Source: Panicum virgatum (Eukaryota; Streptophyta; Magnoliopsida; Poales; Poaceae). From it: a stretch of 64,000 nucleotides of DNA. Position 1 is the stretch's first letter. Each line of letters begins with the position of its first letter. Below the pieces are notes generated by a model. The model was given only the letters and a program-made list of their open reading frames with translations. It was not told the origin of the DNA and made no database searches. A program made the position numbers and the translations under genes. The DNA lies in the NCBI RefSeq assembly GCF_016808335.1, contig NC_053142.1, forward strand, positions 4,026,094 through 4,090,093. Direction: 5' to 3'. Positions 1 to 12,258 of the stretch are shown one piece after another.

Positions 1-1138
1 GTTTTCCCACCAATCAACAAATGATAGCTCCACTGCTTGCGAGGCAAGGTCCTGTAAGCCAAAACCTTGCAAGATAGTGAACCAGACTTGCCAAAAAAAC
101 AAATGAAACCAACAAGTGGTCGAGTGTCACAGCAGATTGGTCACAAAGTGGACAGACGGCCGGGTAAGGGAGGCCTTTTCTTGCTAGGTGATCATCGTCC
201 AACATTTGTTATGGGCAGCTGTTCACATAAAGAATATGCACTTGCTAAGTTCCTAGCTTTTCCAAATTCGTTACCATGGACTGAAATGAGTAGAACTAAT
301 AAAAAGAGCTGCATAAGTTTATTTTGTAGAGTACCGGGCAGTAGAGGTGAATTGTCAAATATGTGTGTCTTCTATGTTCGGCTGCAGCTCCACATTATCG
401 AGGAGCTCCCAAAGCTGTAGGTACTCCAGCAAAACATTTACTGTGAGAGCTCCTTTTAAATCTGAGACCTATCTCCTATTATTTAAAGCATAAAAAACTG
501 TTCTTCCTTTTGCTCTTGCAGCCACATCATTAAATAGGTGCAACAAAGAGTGTTCAAAACTCTGACCAAGCAGTCATGTGTCAGTCCAGAAGCAAGTGTC
601 TTGCCATTACCGACCAAAGACACCACAACTTCAGAAAAGAAAGCGTTGACCTCAGGTGGAGCTTTGATAGGTAAGAATTCCCAAGGTTTATCTGATTCAG
701 TTTTTTGCAGCCAAAGTCATCTCAATCTCAGGGCCAGCACAAGACTGGAGGTTAGAGATGCCTAATCCACCTAAATTAGGTGGACTTGTAACTTTGGGCC
801 AAGCAATTAAGCAGTGACCTCCGCTCACATCCTTTCTTCCCTTCCAAAAAAAAATCTCTTATGATCTTGTCAATGGCTTTCAAAGCCCAAGAAGGGAGGT
901 CCAAAGCCATAACTAGATATATCAACATTGGTGTGAGAACGAATTGAACCAACACTTTCCTACCAGCTTTAGTGAGTAGGTCAAGTTTCCACAATGGCAA
1001 CTTGTCAGCAATTTTGTCGATGATGGGTCAAATTTGAGATCTGGTAAGCTTGTGAGGTGAAGAGGAACTCCCGAGTTCTGTGTGAAAGCCATTCAACATG
1101 ATCTGTGTGAAAGCCACACAGGTCTGACAGGGGAGGTG
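1..1138 (-). mobile_element. LINE (non-LTR retrotransposon) remnant, 3' portion
   Basis: Minus-strand translation gives the end of a plant LINE ORF2. Near 776-1060 it reads like the post-RT region (LLTKAGRKVLVQFVLTPMLI, then LDLPSWALKAIDKI). Near 14-205 it reads like the zf-RVT zinc knuckle (CPLCDQSAVTLDHLL). Between them the frame is broken by many stops, so this is a fossil. The same LINE resumes beyond the LTR inserted at 1139-4866, where minus-strand residues ending in EEDRAVLLSHL continue here. The element runs off the left window edge. Family assignment rests on motif recognition; subfamily is unknown. Confidence 0.8.
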
Positions 1139-4100
1139 TGTAACAGAACCACCTAAATTAAACCGGTTTAAGTGCGCTAACTATCATCATAATGGTTAGT
1201 CAAGTTATAATGCACTTTAAACGGTGTAAATCCGGCAGTTTGTCGGGTCAAGCCCGATAAATTACGATGATTAAGGATCGAAAAATACTGAAAGTCTCAC
1301 GCGAAGACGAGCACAGATGATTACAAGCAGACAGAAGTTTTCAGTTTTAAATTACAAAGCAGAGCTTTACAAAATAAGTTTAAAGTAATTATCAGAGTTC
1401 AACATGCAGTGGGATTTAAATAAAAGCTCAGTTTGAAAACAACGATATCTACGAAGTCGTGAGGACGTCACATCGAGCCCACTGATGTGAATCCTGATTA
1501 ACTCTAACCATCAGCAGTTATACCTGAAAATATGGTAACAACAAACCCTGAGTATACTAATACTTATCAAGATTTACCCGACTAGTGGTATATACTTAGC
1601 CGACTCCTAGACATGCAAAGCTTGTTGGCTCTGTGGTTATTTTGCGAAAAAAACTACTAATAGTGGATCCTTACTTTCAATATTTTAACTCCAGTTTTAA
1701 TGTAACAAAGAACAACTAAATTTGCAGGGACATCTACAGCAAGCATGGTTGATCACATTAATCTTTCCAGATAACCATCCTCATATTTTCAGCATTCCGA
1801 TCTCATCCCAATTCTTACTACGATGTGACAAAAAGATCAAGTCTCTCATATCTGCGAGTCATGGCGAATTGATTTGATTTAACCTTGCAAGGTGGACCTA
1901 ACTCACAAGACACATGCGAGCCACACTGGACCACACATGTCAACTGTTCATATCATTACCACGACATCTGAACCATATCTGCCAAAACCCGGGTGAAGGG
2001 CCCCTCTCGATGAACTAGAGAACCCAAAGGCGACATACAATCCAACACCCGCCATCATCCCACGCTTAGAGTAGCAGGTCACGATTCAAAGTATCATTGT
2101 AAATCAGCACATAGCTTACCAGTTTCGACTACCTCCTACATCCGGCATGTGGTTAGTACTATTCAATCCTCGATCAATACTGCCGACAACAGTGCTGTCA
2201 TTAACCGACACAGGTGGAGTCTTACTTTCCATCCATTTCATACCTTAACCCAACTCATCTACGCCCGGTCTCCATTTTTCTTTCTTCAATGGTTCATTCT
2301 CAAGCACCTTTCCATAAGTAACAAGGACCTATATCTCGCGAGTGACAGAAAATCACTCGACTTCTACCGAATCCTAATGAAGCATGGCAGTACTAACGAC
2401 CTACACATACTAGTATAGACCCTCGGTAACTTAGGGATCATGCATCTAAGGTTCCAATCAACTCCTAGAAACATAAATGAATAATATGTAAATAATAACA
2501 TTGAATACTGAAATTAAGGGTTATGCTCCGGGGCTTGCCTGAGGTGACACTAAATCAGTGTTAGTACTAGCAGGGCCTTGGGCCCTTCCGACCTTGGGTC
2601 AGGTCTTCAGTTGCTCCAACTGGTCCTCTCTTCAGGATACGCGCACCAACACCGTCTTGTGGTTCGGCTCCAAAATTGCCCTCCGCTTCCACGCGTCGCA
2701 CATCTAGCGTACCTAGATGATATGCAACGATACAAGTGCATGAACTTAAAGCAACAACACATGATGCATTTAAAAGGCATACAAGGCAAGCATAAGGTCA
2801 TAATTACATGGGTGTTGATGATGCAATGTGATGCAATGCGATTTAAAAAAAAGACATGACTGGCAATCATTTACTGAGCAAACACAACAAATAAGTTCAT
2901 AAAGAACATGGTTTGGTGGTGCAATATGAGAATTCAAATTCAATTCCTTTAAAAGGCATTACTAACTTGTTTAGGCAAAGCTAAGAAAAAAACAGAAAGC
3001 AAGAAGGAGCAACTGTAAAGAATTATTTACAACAACTATTAAGGGGAAGCTATAACTAGCAACTAAACAAAAGCAAAAACTTAACTTGCAGGCATGTTCT
3101 AGTAACAAAATTTACCAGCAAGACAAGATATTGATAGAGCATCCAACAAAATTTTTCCAATGTTTATTGATAACATAAAGTATTTATTTTGGCCTTAGTA
3201 AGACAAGTTGAACAATGAAAGATCGATAAACATGCATACAGATTATGGGCCTGGAAATTTTACTATGAAATACACATGCAAATACTAGGCTACTGCATAA
3301 ATTTCATAATTTTTGGACATCAAAACTGCAGATATTAAACAAACAAGCTTAAACAAGCATTAATCATGATTATAACAATACATCACAGAAACATTAACCA
3401 AACAATAGGTTTAATATTTTTCGTAAGTACTACATGTCAAAACAAGGCTAACCCAACTGGTTTTATATTTTTAGCATGCTCCTAACTCCACTTATGCAAT
3501 TAATCAGCTACAAAAGCATTTATCTAGCATAATTAAAAGTGCATAGAAAAAGTTATCAAACAACACATTTCATGATTCTATCATATAGAGAATAAAAATA
3601 CGAAGCTAACAAAACTGGTTTATATTTTTAGCATTTTTTCTATCATTTTCTATGAATTTGCAAAGCTTTAAACGATTTGGTCCCTAGAAGACTATTCATA
3701 TATGTCTATGACAGTGCAGAAAACCCCCTGGACTTGTCTTAATTGTTGCACGAGATCCTTCACACAAATTTGGTGCACAGGAGGCGCTCAGGAGCTTGGT
3801 TTTTGGGAAGGGAAGGGCATGTCGGCTGCAGGGGTGGGGTGGGGTGGGGAAGCACAAGGGGCTCACCTAGGGCCAATTTGATGCAATAGCCGGGGTCAGA
3901 GATGGTCGGTAGGGCGCCGACGGCGGTGCAGAAGCTCAAGCTGCGAGGGAGAGCTTGTTCTGGCGAGGGGGTGGCTGATACAGGTCGAGGAAGGGTCCAG
4001 GGAGGATGAGGGCGTTGAGGGGGACCTCACTGAGGGCTCGAACCGATAGGGAGGTTGCTGGAGGAAGGACTCGACGGCGGCCGGAGTTGGTCTGGCTGCA

Positions 4101-4866
4101 GAGCTCCTGATGGCCGGGGAAAGGGTCGATTCGGATGGGGTAGGGCACTCGTGGGAGAGATCAGCGAACGACGGCCGGAGTTGGCTAGAGCGAGTAGTGG
4201 AATCGGCTCTGCTTGGCTCGGTTTGAGCCGGAGGTGGAAGAAAGGAGGGGAAGGGGAACGAGGCCGCCCAGAGGGGATAAGGCTGGGGGTTAGGGTAGGG
4301 GCACTACCTGGCGGTCGCAGCGTGGCGATCGGGCATGGGCCCGATGGCGAGGCTCCATGCCGGCTCCTGTGCTAAGTACAGGAGAAAATGTGTGGAGGAG
4401 AAAGAGAGAGAAAGCTAAGACCGGGCCAATGAAGTTTGACTAGTGAAATCTTTAAATTTCTCATTGAAACTAAAAAATTGGCCCGACTGAAAGTTGCAGA
4501 GGATTTCAAGATGTTCAAGATTGTTTTTGGGCGGAAGTTGGTTTGAGCAACGGTCTAAGAGATAAAACAGTCAAATGAAAGTCATGGTTAATTTTAGACT
4601 CAGCTCAAAGAGGGTTCAGATATGTTTTGGATGGATTTTGAACTGCGGTTTTGAACATAAACAATGTTTTTTTAAAAACATTGGTCAAACATGTAATTAG
4701 TAGAAATTTGCACAAACATAATTACATTTGAAGACAGGTGATGACATGAAATTCAAAATGTAATTATGAATGCACAATTACCACTAATGACAAGGTTTAT
4801 GTTAATGATCATGTTTAAGCATATGATTGGCGATTAATGCAAAATATTAACACCTGGGGTGTTACA
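1139..4866 (-). mobile_element. Large solo LTR (Gypsy-type, inferred) inserted in a LINE
   Basis: The segment begins TGTAACAG and ends TGTTACA, and is flanked by the identical 5-bp sequence AGGTG (1134-1138 and 4867-4871), the target duplication of an LTR-type integration. The interrupted LINE reads through if the 3728-bp insert and one AGGTG are removed. No gag or pol is recognisable inside, so it is best read as a solo LTR left by LTR-LTR recombination. Orientation is minus: its reverse complement begins TGTAACACC and matches the start of the LTR at 26245, and the matching 3' halves align around 1560-1680 here and 28190-28300 there. A GC-rich stretch at 3800-4380 probably corresponds to promoter and leader. 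Confidence 0.8.
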
Positions 4867-5095
4867 AGGTGTGAAAGCAGGACTGCTCTGTCTTCTTCCA
4901 AGAACTGTATGGGTTGGACATTGCTTTTTTGGATGTTGGTTCGAAGTCCCGAGGCTTCCGCAAAAAAGCTACAGTATCTCCAATGTGATGCTGATGTCAT
5001 TAGTTGAGGTTCGAAGGAAAATGACTACATCTTATGCATATAAAGAAACCCGATGTTGTAAAGCTCTTCTTGCCGAGGGTTGAAGGAGTTCATCT
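4867..5095 (-). mobile_element. LINE remnant, RT palm region (5' side of the LTR insertion)
   Basis: Minus-strand translation gives FAEASGLRTNIQKSNVQPI, the segment that follows the YADD catalytic motif in plant LINE reverse transcriptases. Just upstream (about 5020-5040) the motif is visible but damaged: the reading is Y-A-stop-D-V-V-I-F, and a further stop and frameshift follow. This piece joins the LINE remnant at 1-1138 across the solo LTR. Left of about 5095 no LINE sequence can be followed, so the copy is also 5' broken. Confidence 0.75.
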
Positions 5096-6158
5096 TTTGA
5101 TGCCTTTTGAATCAAGAGACAGCATACATCCACTACTAATATGAAAAGAATAGATATATGCTATATCCGAACGTGGAGAATTACAGAGGACCAATAGGGC
5201 TGCACTACCTATGATCTACCTCTAACAAATCGTAGGATAACCCCTAGCCTAGACACCACATCTACACTATTGATTATTACTGTAGTCTAACTACTAATGG
5301 ATCCCCGTAGCAAACTACAACACTCTGTATGAATACAGAGCGACGAATCCGCATGTAAGAGAACTGATCTCACTCGACTACAAGCACTACTAATATCTAC
5401 TGTACCAAGTAAAATACTAGAGATAGGAACCACGAATACTTACTAAAACCAGAAGAATGTAGCAGCATCCATAGAGGTACAAGATGGGAGTAGAGTGCCG
5501 ACACCCCGACACGTCGCTTGAACTACTCTCTCACTCTTGTAGAGGTACAATTTGCAGAAGAGCGCCGAAGACCGGCTCCCCTCCTGATTACTTCTACCCC
5601 TAACCTTTGCAAGGCAACTCTAAACTAAAGAGAAGGCTTATTGAGCACTTGACGGATGTCCTCTATTCTTACCGCCCCTCTCATATTTATAGAGGGGAGC
5701 AAAGGAAGCTTCTCAGCCGCGCTTCAACAGGGGAGGCACCTGGAACCGCCTTAAGGAAGCTTCAAGGAAGCTACACGTCGAAGCTCAAGGTCGGTGGCGC
5801 AGACCACTGGCCGGGTTCTGGCCTCGAATCGGCCCAAGTTTGGCTGGTTGACTATCATGTGTCCCCTAATCCCATTTCCACGTTCCTAAACTTCTGGTAT
5901 GTCGGTTTACTTGTGCATGTGGGCCCTTTGATCCATGTGATGCCACGTGTCGTGCTCTGATTGGTCCATTTGCTTTGGACTGAGGAATGTGTTTCCTTGC
6001 TCATGGGGTGTGTTTTCTGCCTTATTTCACCTACATACAAATATTTATCAACACTTGTGGAAATAGTTAGTAATAAACCCCTACCACTAGATTGTTGTTC
6101 ATCTTTTATGCATTTATGCATGATTTGATGGCCTGATTTGGTACTTAAAAGCCTTCGA
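5096..6158. other. Gene-free stretch, unclassified repeat-like sequence
   Basis: No supported coding region. On the minus strand a TATA-like CTATAAATA (5684-5692) lies inside the short inverted repeat CCCCTCT/AGAGGGG (5676-5697), which resembles the core promoter of an unidentified retroelement LTR in minus orientation. Termini could not be defined, so this stays unclassified. Confidence 0.3.
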
Positions 6159-6341
6159 CACTAGGCTAATTTGTTGTGTGCCTAGGTTTTGCCGTGTGCT
6201 TCTTACCTAGGTACCCGGCAAAGGGAATCTTTGTGGTGTGCCCTTTTTGTGCCGTGTGTTTTCTTGTAGGCACACGACCAACATTATGTTTGTTGTGTGC
6301 CCGTGGTTTTGCGCACGGCAAACTAGCTGTTTCCCGTAGTG
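6159..6341. mobile_element. Short CACTA-type deletion derivative
   Basis: Begins CACTAGGCTAATTTG and ends GCTGTTTCCCGTAGTG. The 3' end read in reverse gives CACTACGGGAAACAGC followed by GTTTGCCGTGCGC, the terminal type of a common grass CACTA family rich in TTTGCCGTGTGCC units. Such units recur internally (TTTTGCCGTGTGC near 6187). The element is only 183 bp and has no coding capacity. The flanking trinucleotides (CGA and TTG) do not match, so no target duplication is preserved or one end is displaced. Confidence 0.55.
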
Positions 6342-6519
6342 TTGACCTTTCACCGAGGTAATTGTAGAGTAAGGATGAAGGGACTTAATATGAGATACAA
6401 TATAACACAAGTTTCTCTATCACCATCGCTCCAGAATTTGCTAAGCAATAGGTAATCTAATGATCAACTACAATATATCGAAAGAGTAGAAAATAATGAA
6501 AAGCCCTCAAATGTAACAC

Positions 6520-6611
6520 TATTTATGATCTATGCAAAAAGCATCTTCCACCAGTTATGAAAGACTATTTATGATCTATGCAAAAAGCATCTTTCACCAG
6601 TTAGTTCCTTC
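6520..6611. repeat. 46-bp tandem duplication
   Basis: Two adjacent copies of a 46-bp unit containing ATTTATGATCTATGC and AAAAAGCATCTT, differing at about one base. It lies in the 3' flank of CHLH. No function is apparent. Confidence 0.75.
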
Positions 6612-7184
6612 TTCATGTCTACCTTCTCTTCTTTTATTTTAATTTCTTCACTTCTTTTCATCGCTCACCTTTATCTTCTGTTTTTTCTCCTTTGCACTAT
6701 CTGCCCGTTCATATGCACATTGTACAGCATTTTTCATGATCAATAAAACTTAGGTAGCGACCTCATCAACAAAATTCTCCGGACTTCCTCAAGGAAAGAA
6801 AATAATAAAAAGGACAAGCTGCATCACAACTGATGATGAAGTATGTGAACTGGAAGAACAGGGGACATTTCAAAGCCAAGTGAAGTTGAGGCTAAAATAT
6901 GCTCCATGCCTCCATCTTTGTTACTCGTTCTCCATAACAAAATTGAGAAAAGCGAGAATTAAGAAAAAAAGAACTCTCTACACAAAACAACTTCATTTCT
7001 TCAACTCATGCTTCTTCTTTTTTTCCCAATCACGGCCACCCTCTTTGTTAGACATTGTATATCGATCCTCCTGTATTATTACATGTTACAACTTTATATA
7101 AATCACACAGTGTACAAGTGTCTCAACTCAGTGAGACAGAAGAGAGCTCCGACGAGCTTGGAATGCTGGAGCCGATGAATCAAT
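6612..7184. other. CHLH 3' flank, including the probable 3' UTR
   Basis: Non-coding sequence directly downstream of the CHLH stop codon (minus strand). The proximal 150-300 bases should hold the 3' UTR. No canonical AATAAA signal is clear on the minus strand; AATAAT and AT-rich stretches around 7070-7110 are candidates only. Confidence 0.35.
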
Positions 7185-10100
7185 TTACCGGTCAATTCCC
7201 TCGATCTTGTCCTCAACCTCCGAGTAGAGCTCCCGGAGCCTCTCCAAGTTCTCCTCCGATGTCTCCCAGTAGCCTCTGCCGCTGGCTTCTAGGAAGGTCT
7301 GGACCAGCTTCCTGAACGAGTTGGGGTTGGTGTCCATGAGCCTCTTCCTCATCGCCTCATCTTCGATGAACGTGGAATTGGCCTCCTCGTAAACCCAGTT
7401 GTCCACCTGTCCGGATGTTGCGCTCCACCCGACAGTGTTTGTGAGCCGCTTCTCGATCTCCCTGACTCCCTCGTACCCACTCTTCATCATCCCCTCGTAC
7501 CACTTGGGGTTGAGCAGCTTCGTCCTCGCATCGAGCCGCACCGTCTCCGACAGCGTTCTCACCTGCGCATTCGCCGTGGTGGTGTCCGCGATGTACGAGG
7601 AAGGCGCCCGGCCATCCTTGCGCAGGCCTTGCACGAGCTTGGTTGGGTCGGAGTCGAAGTAGTGGCTCACGTCCGTGAGTGAGATCTCCGACGAGTCGAG
7701 GTTCTGGAACGTGGCGTCGGCGGTGGCCAGGGCAAGCTCGAACGCCTTGCGCTTCTCCTTCATGCCTGCCCCCGGAGCGTCGCTGTCGAAGGCGAAGGAC
7801 TTGCGGCTCAGGTACATGTCCTGGAGCTGCTTCTCGTCGGTCCACGATGCGTTCTCCACTGCCAGGTTCACATTGGATGAGTAGGAGCCGGATGCGTTGG
7901 AGAACACCCTTGTTGCTGCCTCTCTCAGCGAGACGCCCAGCTCCTCTGCCTGCTCCTGGGCATGCTTGCGCACGTAGTTCATCTCCACTGGCTCATCCAG
8001 TTCGGCGACCATCTTCACTGCACGGTCCAACAGGTTCATCTGCACGCCACGCATCAAATAAAAAACATTGTTAGTTAATTAGTTGTTCTGTTCCATAACT
8101 AAGTGAATCATTCAGTTGTTCAGTGCAGCAATGCATCAATTCGTACCTGGTTGATGAAAAGATCCCTGAAGACACCCGAGCAGTTGACGACGACATCAAT
8201 CCTGGGGCGTCCAAGCTCCTCAAGGCTGACAGGCTCCACACGGTTGACACGGCCAAAGGTGTCAGCCACAGGCCGGACACCGATCATCCACAGCACCTGG
8301 GCCAACGACTCACCGTAGGTCTTGATGTTGTCAGTGCCCCACAAGACAAGTGCAACCGTCTCAGGATACTTGCCACCATTGTCAACCTTCTGCCTCTCCA
8401 GCAGGCGGTCAACAACAATCTTGGCACTCTTCAGGGCAGCTGCAGTTGGGATCGCCTGCGGGTCAAGAGCATGGATGTTCTTCCCAGTTGGGAGAACCTT
8501 CGGGTTACGGATCGGATCGCCACCAGGGCCAGGCTCAACATAGCTTCCCTCGAGGGCAAGCTTCAGGCTGCCAAGCTCATTGTCCTGCACAACGAGTTTC
8601 AAGCACTCCCCCAAGAATCCAAACAGGACCCTCAGCTTCTCTCTGTCTGCTCTGATGAACTTGGTCGTGGACAGGTACTGCACCCACGGTTCTGAGAGAC
8701 CAAACCCAAGAATGGTGCTGAGATTGTTAGCCACATTGACGACTTGCCCTTTGCTGTTTGTGGTCTTCTCAACAAAGGCAGTGATGGCACCACGTGAGGC
8801 TTCAGTTATCTGCCTCAGAAGCTCAACATCAGCCAGTATGCCCTTGTCACTTCCCCTGTACACATCTTCAATGCCCCGGCCCACTGTTGCAGCAAGGATG
8901 CCGGGCAGTGAGCTTATGCCATCCTCCGGGCGGTCAAGGGCGGCAATGTTCACCAGTGTGGCCACAGCCTCGATGGCGCTCGGCGGCTCACCGATGACGT
9001 GCAGACCGCAGGGCAGGAGCCTTGATTCAATCTCCATGATCTTGGCGTACACCTTGCCAACAATGAGGTCACGCTCCTTTGCTGGGAGCTCCTCGCCTTC
9101 CTCAGGCAACGGGACATCCTTGTCAAGGTTACACTGCTTTGCAGTGCTGATGATTGAGCTCACAATCTGCGCACCACGGCCGGTGTCCTTGAGAGACTGG
9201 TAAGAGGAGATGAGCTCTGACAGCTGCTTGAGCCCCTTGTAGAGACCGGCATTCTCGGCCGGTGGTGTCAGGTAGCTGATGGTGTTTGCGTAGCTCCGGC
9301 GCTTGGCGACGGTGGCCTCTGAAGGGTTGTTTGCGGCGTAGTAGTAGATGTTGGGGATGTTGCCAATGAGACTGTCAGGGTAGCAGGTGTCACTCATCCC
9401 AACCTGTTTGCCCGGCATGAACTCAAGGGATCCGTGTGTGCCGAAGTGCAGAACAGCATCTGCCTGGAAGATCTTCTCAACGAAGGTGTAGTATGCCGCG
9501 AAGCCATGGTGAGGGCTGGCAGACTTGGAGAACAGGAGCCGCATCGGGTCACCTTCATACCCAAAAGTGGGCTGCACGCCAATGAAGACATTGCCATACT
9601 GCTTCCCATAGACAAGGAGGTTTTCACCATCAGAGTTGAGGTGACCCGGTGGCTTGCCCCAGTTCTCCTCCAGCAAGGAGGCGTAGGGAGTGAGAGACTG
9701 GTACTCCCGCACATTCATGCGGTAAGCGACATTGAGGTTGGGGCTGTTGAACTGGGCCTCCTTGTCATGGATCACCTCCTCGATGAGGGCTTCAGGTGTA
9801 TCCGGAAGACCCTCAACGTTGTACCCATCCTTCTTGAGGTCTGAGAGGACAGAGTAGATGGAGTTGAACACATTCAGATAGGCTGCAGTCCCAACGTTGC
9901 CCTTGTCTGGTGGGAAGCTGAAAACAGTGATTGCAAGTTTCTTCTTCTCCTGCAACGAACAGACAAAAAAATCCGAGTTAATTTCAGATATGCATTTTTC
10001 ATTCTCACTCATAAAAATGCAAAGCTTACGCTGAGAAAAGAAAATAGCACAAAACAGGCCACTATGCAACCAAAGTATTAATCTTTTCCGTATGTACACA

Positions 10101-12258
10101 ATCCATTGATGCTCTTGAGTTACCAGTTGGCAGCTAACGGTTGTCATTACAAGTTACCTGTTTTAAATAACATGCTCTTTTGTCACGAGATGCGATGCGT
10201 TGCAGAGTCTATATCAGGGGTTTTGTCAGTTGTTTAAGAAATTCTTCAGTTTTCAGCTCCGCTGCTTCAGTGTCAATCTGAAAACCTATCATAGCATACT
10301 ACTTGTGGCATACCCATTATCGCTACTAGTTAATTAACATGTATCCTAGAATGTCATTGGCATGTACTACTAGGAATTCTTCAGTTCTGATTCAGCATGA
10401 CAGTGAAGCAGCTGCGGAGTGCGGAGCTAGTTAAATGTTAGCTACGATAAAGCTAATTACTCAAATTTTTGTGGAAGAAGAGAAGAACAGCAGAATTGCC
10501 TACAGTACTCAATACTAGAATTTGCAATTCGTGTAGTACTAATGCACAGTAACTTTGAGGAAATGACAGCCGTACCTTAGTTTTCCTCTTGAGTTGAGCC
10601 CATCTGATTGCTCTGGTGCAGAGCTGCTCGACCCTCTTGTGCAGTGCATGTGATTTCCCTGCATGCAGCACAAGTAGAAACATTTAAAACTCTGCCTGCT
10701 TCGACGAGTACAAACGAATAAGACCAACCAAGAGAATCTCTCTCTTTATATATGCAGAGTTGCAGACATTCAGAATCAATCAGGTAATATATGTAGCAAG
10801 GAAGAATAGCGGCTTGCCTGTCCTTGGGTCCCTGCCGGCGAAGACGATGGGCTCCATCCCTCCGTCGAGCTCCGGCAGTGCGACCTGCAGCGCAACCTGG
10901 ATGGGGTGCAGCCCCAGCGTGCTGTTGAGCCACTCCTCCGTGGTCTGGAACACGAGCGGCAGCGCGACAATGTAAGGCACGTCGAGCTTCTGCAGCGCGG
11001 CGATGGCCTTGGGGTGGTCCTGCCTGGCCGGCCCGCCGACGAGCGCGAACCCGGTGAGCGAGACGACGGCGTTGACGAACGGCTTGCCGGTGACCAGGTC
11101 GACGAGGAAGCGCTGCGTGGGCCCGGAGAAGTCGAGGCCGCCGGCGAATATGGGTATGACCCTGGCGCCCCTGGCCTCGAGCTCCATGATGACGGCCACG
11201 TAGTGGGCGTCGTCGCCGGTGACGATGTGGCTCCGCTGGAGGACGAGGCCGATGACGGGCGCGTCGGGGTCCCGGAGCCCGTCGCCGGCGTCGCGGCGCG
11301 TGCCGTACCAGTTGAGGTACTCCTTGACGTCCTCGTACATTTGGGGCGCGAGCGGGTGCCAGATGCCGGCGTCGAGGTACAGCACGGGGTCGTCGTAGGC
11401 GATGCCGCCGGCGGCGCGGAGCGCGGGCACGTAGCTGCCGGCGACCATCTTGAAGAGGTTCTGGAGGTTGTCCGGCGAGCCGCCGAGCCAGAACTGGAGG
11501 CTGAGGATGTAGAGCCGCGCGTCCTGCGCCTTGTCGGAGGGCAGGTACTTGAGCACCTTGGGCAGCGTGCGCACGAGCTTGAGCATGCTGTCGGCGAAGT
11601 TGCCGGCGTTGGCCTTGTTGCGCTTGAAGAGCTGGAAGAATGGGCTCTTGGACTGGCCCAGCTGCGACATGCTGAAGGAGCCGAGCTTGTTGAGGCGCAT
11701 GACCTCGGGCATGGAGGGGAAGACGAGGACGGCGTCCAGGCGGTCGCGGGCCTCCTGGACGGCGTCGCGGACCCTGAGCGCGAGCTCCTCGACGAAGATG
11801 AGCGAGCCGATGAAGACGTTGGCGTCGGCGAGGTCGGCGCGGAAGGTGCGGTAGGTGTCCTCGTCGCGGAGCTCCTCGACGAGGTAGCCGACGACCTCGA
11901 AGGCGGCGGCGCGGCGCGGGTCGGCGTTGAGCTGCTGCACGGCGGCGGTGACCGACGACTGGTACTGCGCCTCGAGGACCACGTAGACGACCTTGACGCG
12001 CGGCAGCCGCGGGTCCGGGCCCGGGACCACGCGCCGCACCTCGGGCTTGGTCTGCGTGAAGAGGCCGTTGCCGGCGCCGGCGACGGCGCAGCGGATGGTG
12101 GAGGTGGCGGCGCCGCCGCGGCGGGCGCCGGAGGGGGTGTGGCGGCGCGCGCTGCTGAGCAGGAAGGAGTGCGGCGCCGGCGCGGGCGCCGGGAGCAGCC
12201 TCTTCTGCGCCGCCGCCGCCCCGGCGAAGGGGGTGGACACTAGAGACGACGACGCCAT
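7185..12258 (-). CDS. CHLH: Magnesium chelatase subunit H (CHLH/GUN5), four exons
   Basis: Large porphyrin-binding subunit of plastid Mg-chelatase, which inserts Mg2+ into protoporphyrin IX with CHLI and CHLD at the first committed step of chlorophyll synthesis. The family is also known as GUN5/ABAR. Exons on the minus strand are 12258-10818, 10658-10576, 9949-8147 and 8039-7185. Lengths of 1441, 83, 1803 and 855 nt join without frame loss to 1393 residues plus stop, close to the usual 1380-1390 of plants. Residues 1-60 are Ser/Ala/Arg-rich, as in a chloroplast transit peptide. A DUF3479 region follows ([14 protein letters not shown] near 88), then the long CobN/Mg-chelatase domain with [20 protein letters not shown] and [20 protein letters not shown]. 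The end is KIEGIDR, as in other plants. Introns 2 and 3 are GT-AG (626 and 107 nt); intron 1 is GC-AG. No break was seen; the gene looks functional. Confidence 0.98.
10659..10817 (-). other. CHLH intron 1 with GC-AG borders
   Basis: Exon 1 ends ...AGG ACA G and the next bases are GCAAGC. Exon 2 starts after TGCATGCAG with GG AAA TCA. Joining at these sites restores the conserved T-G-K-S-H-A-L-H-K run of CHLH and keeps the frame. No GT occurs in the neighbourhood that would do so. GCAAG fits the consensus of the minor GC-AG class spliced by the U2 machinery. Confidence 0.85.

Noticed and set aside
8123..9203. Plus-strand ORFs of 190 and 207 codons
   Set aside because: Antisense shadows of CHLH exon 3.
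10906..12243. 445-codon plus-strand ORF
   Set aside because: It is the antisense of CHLH exon 1; the GC-rich third positions of the real gene keep the opposite strand open. Composition is Gly/Ala/Val/Glu-rich with no domain.
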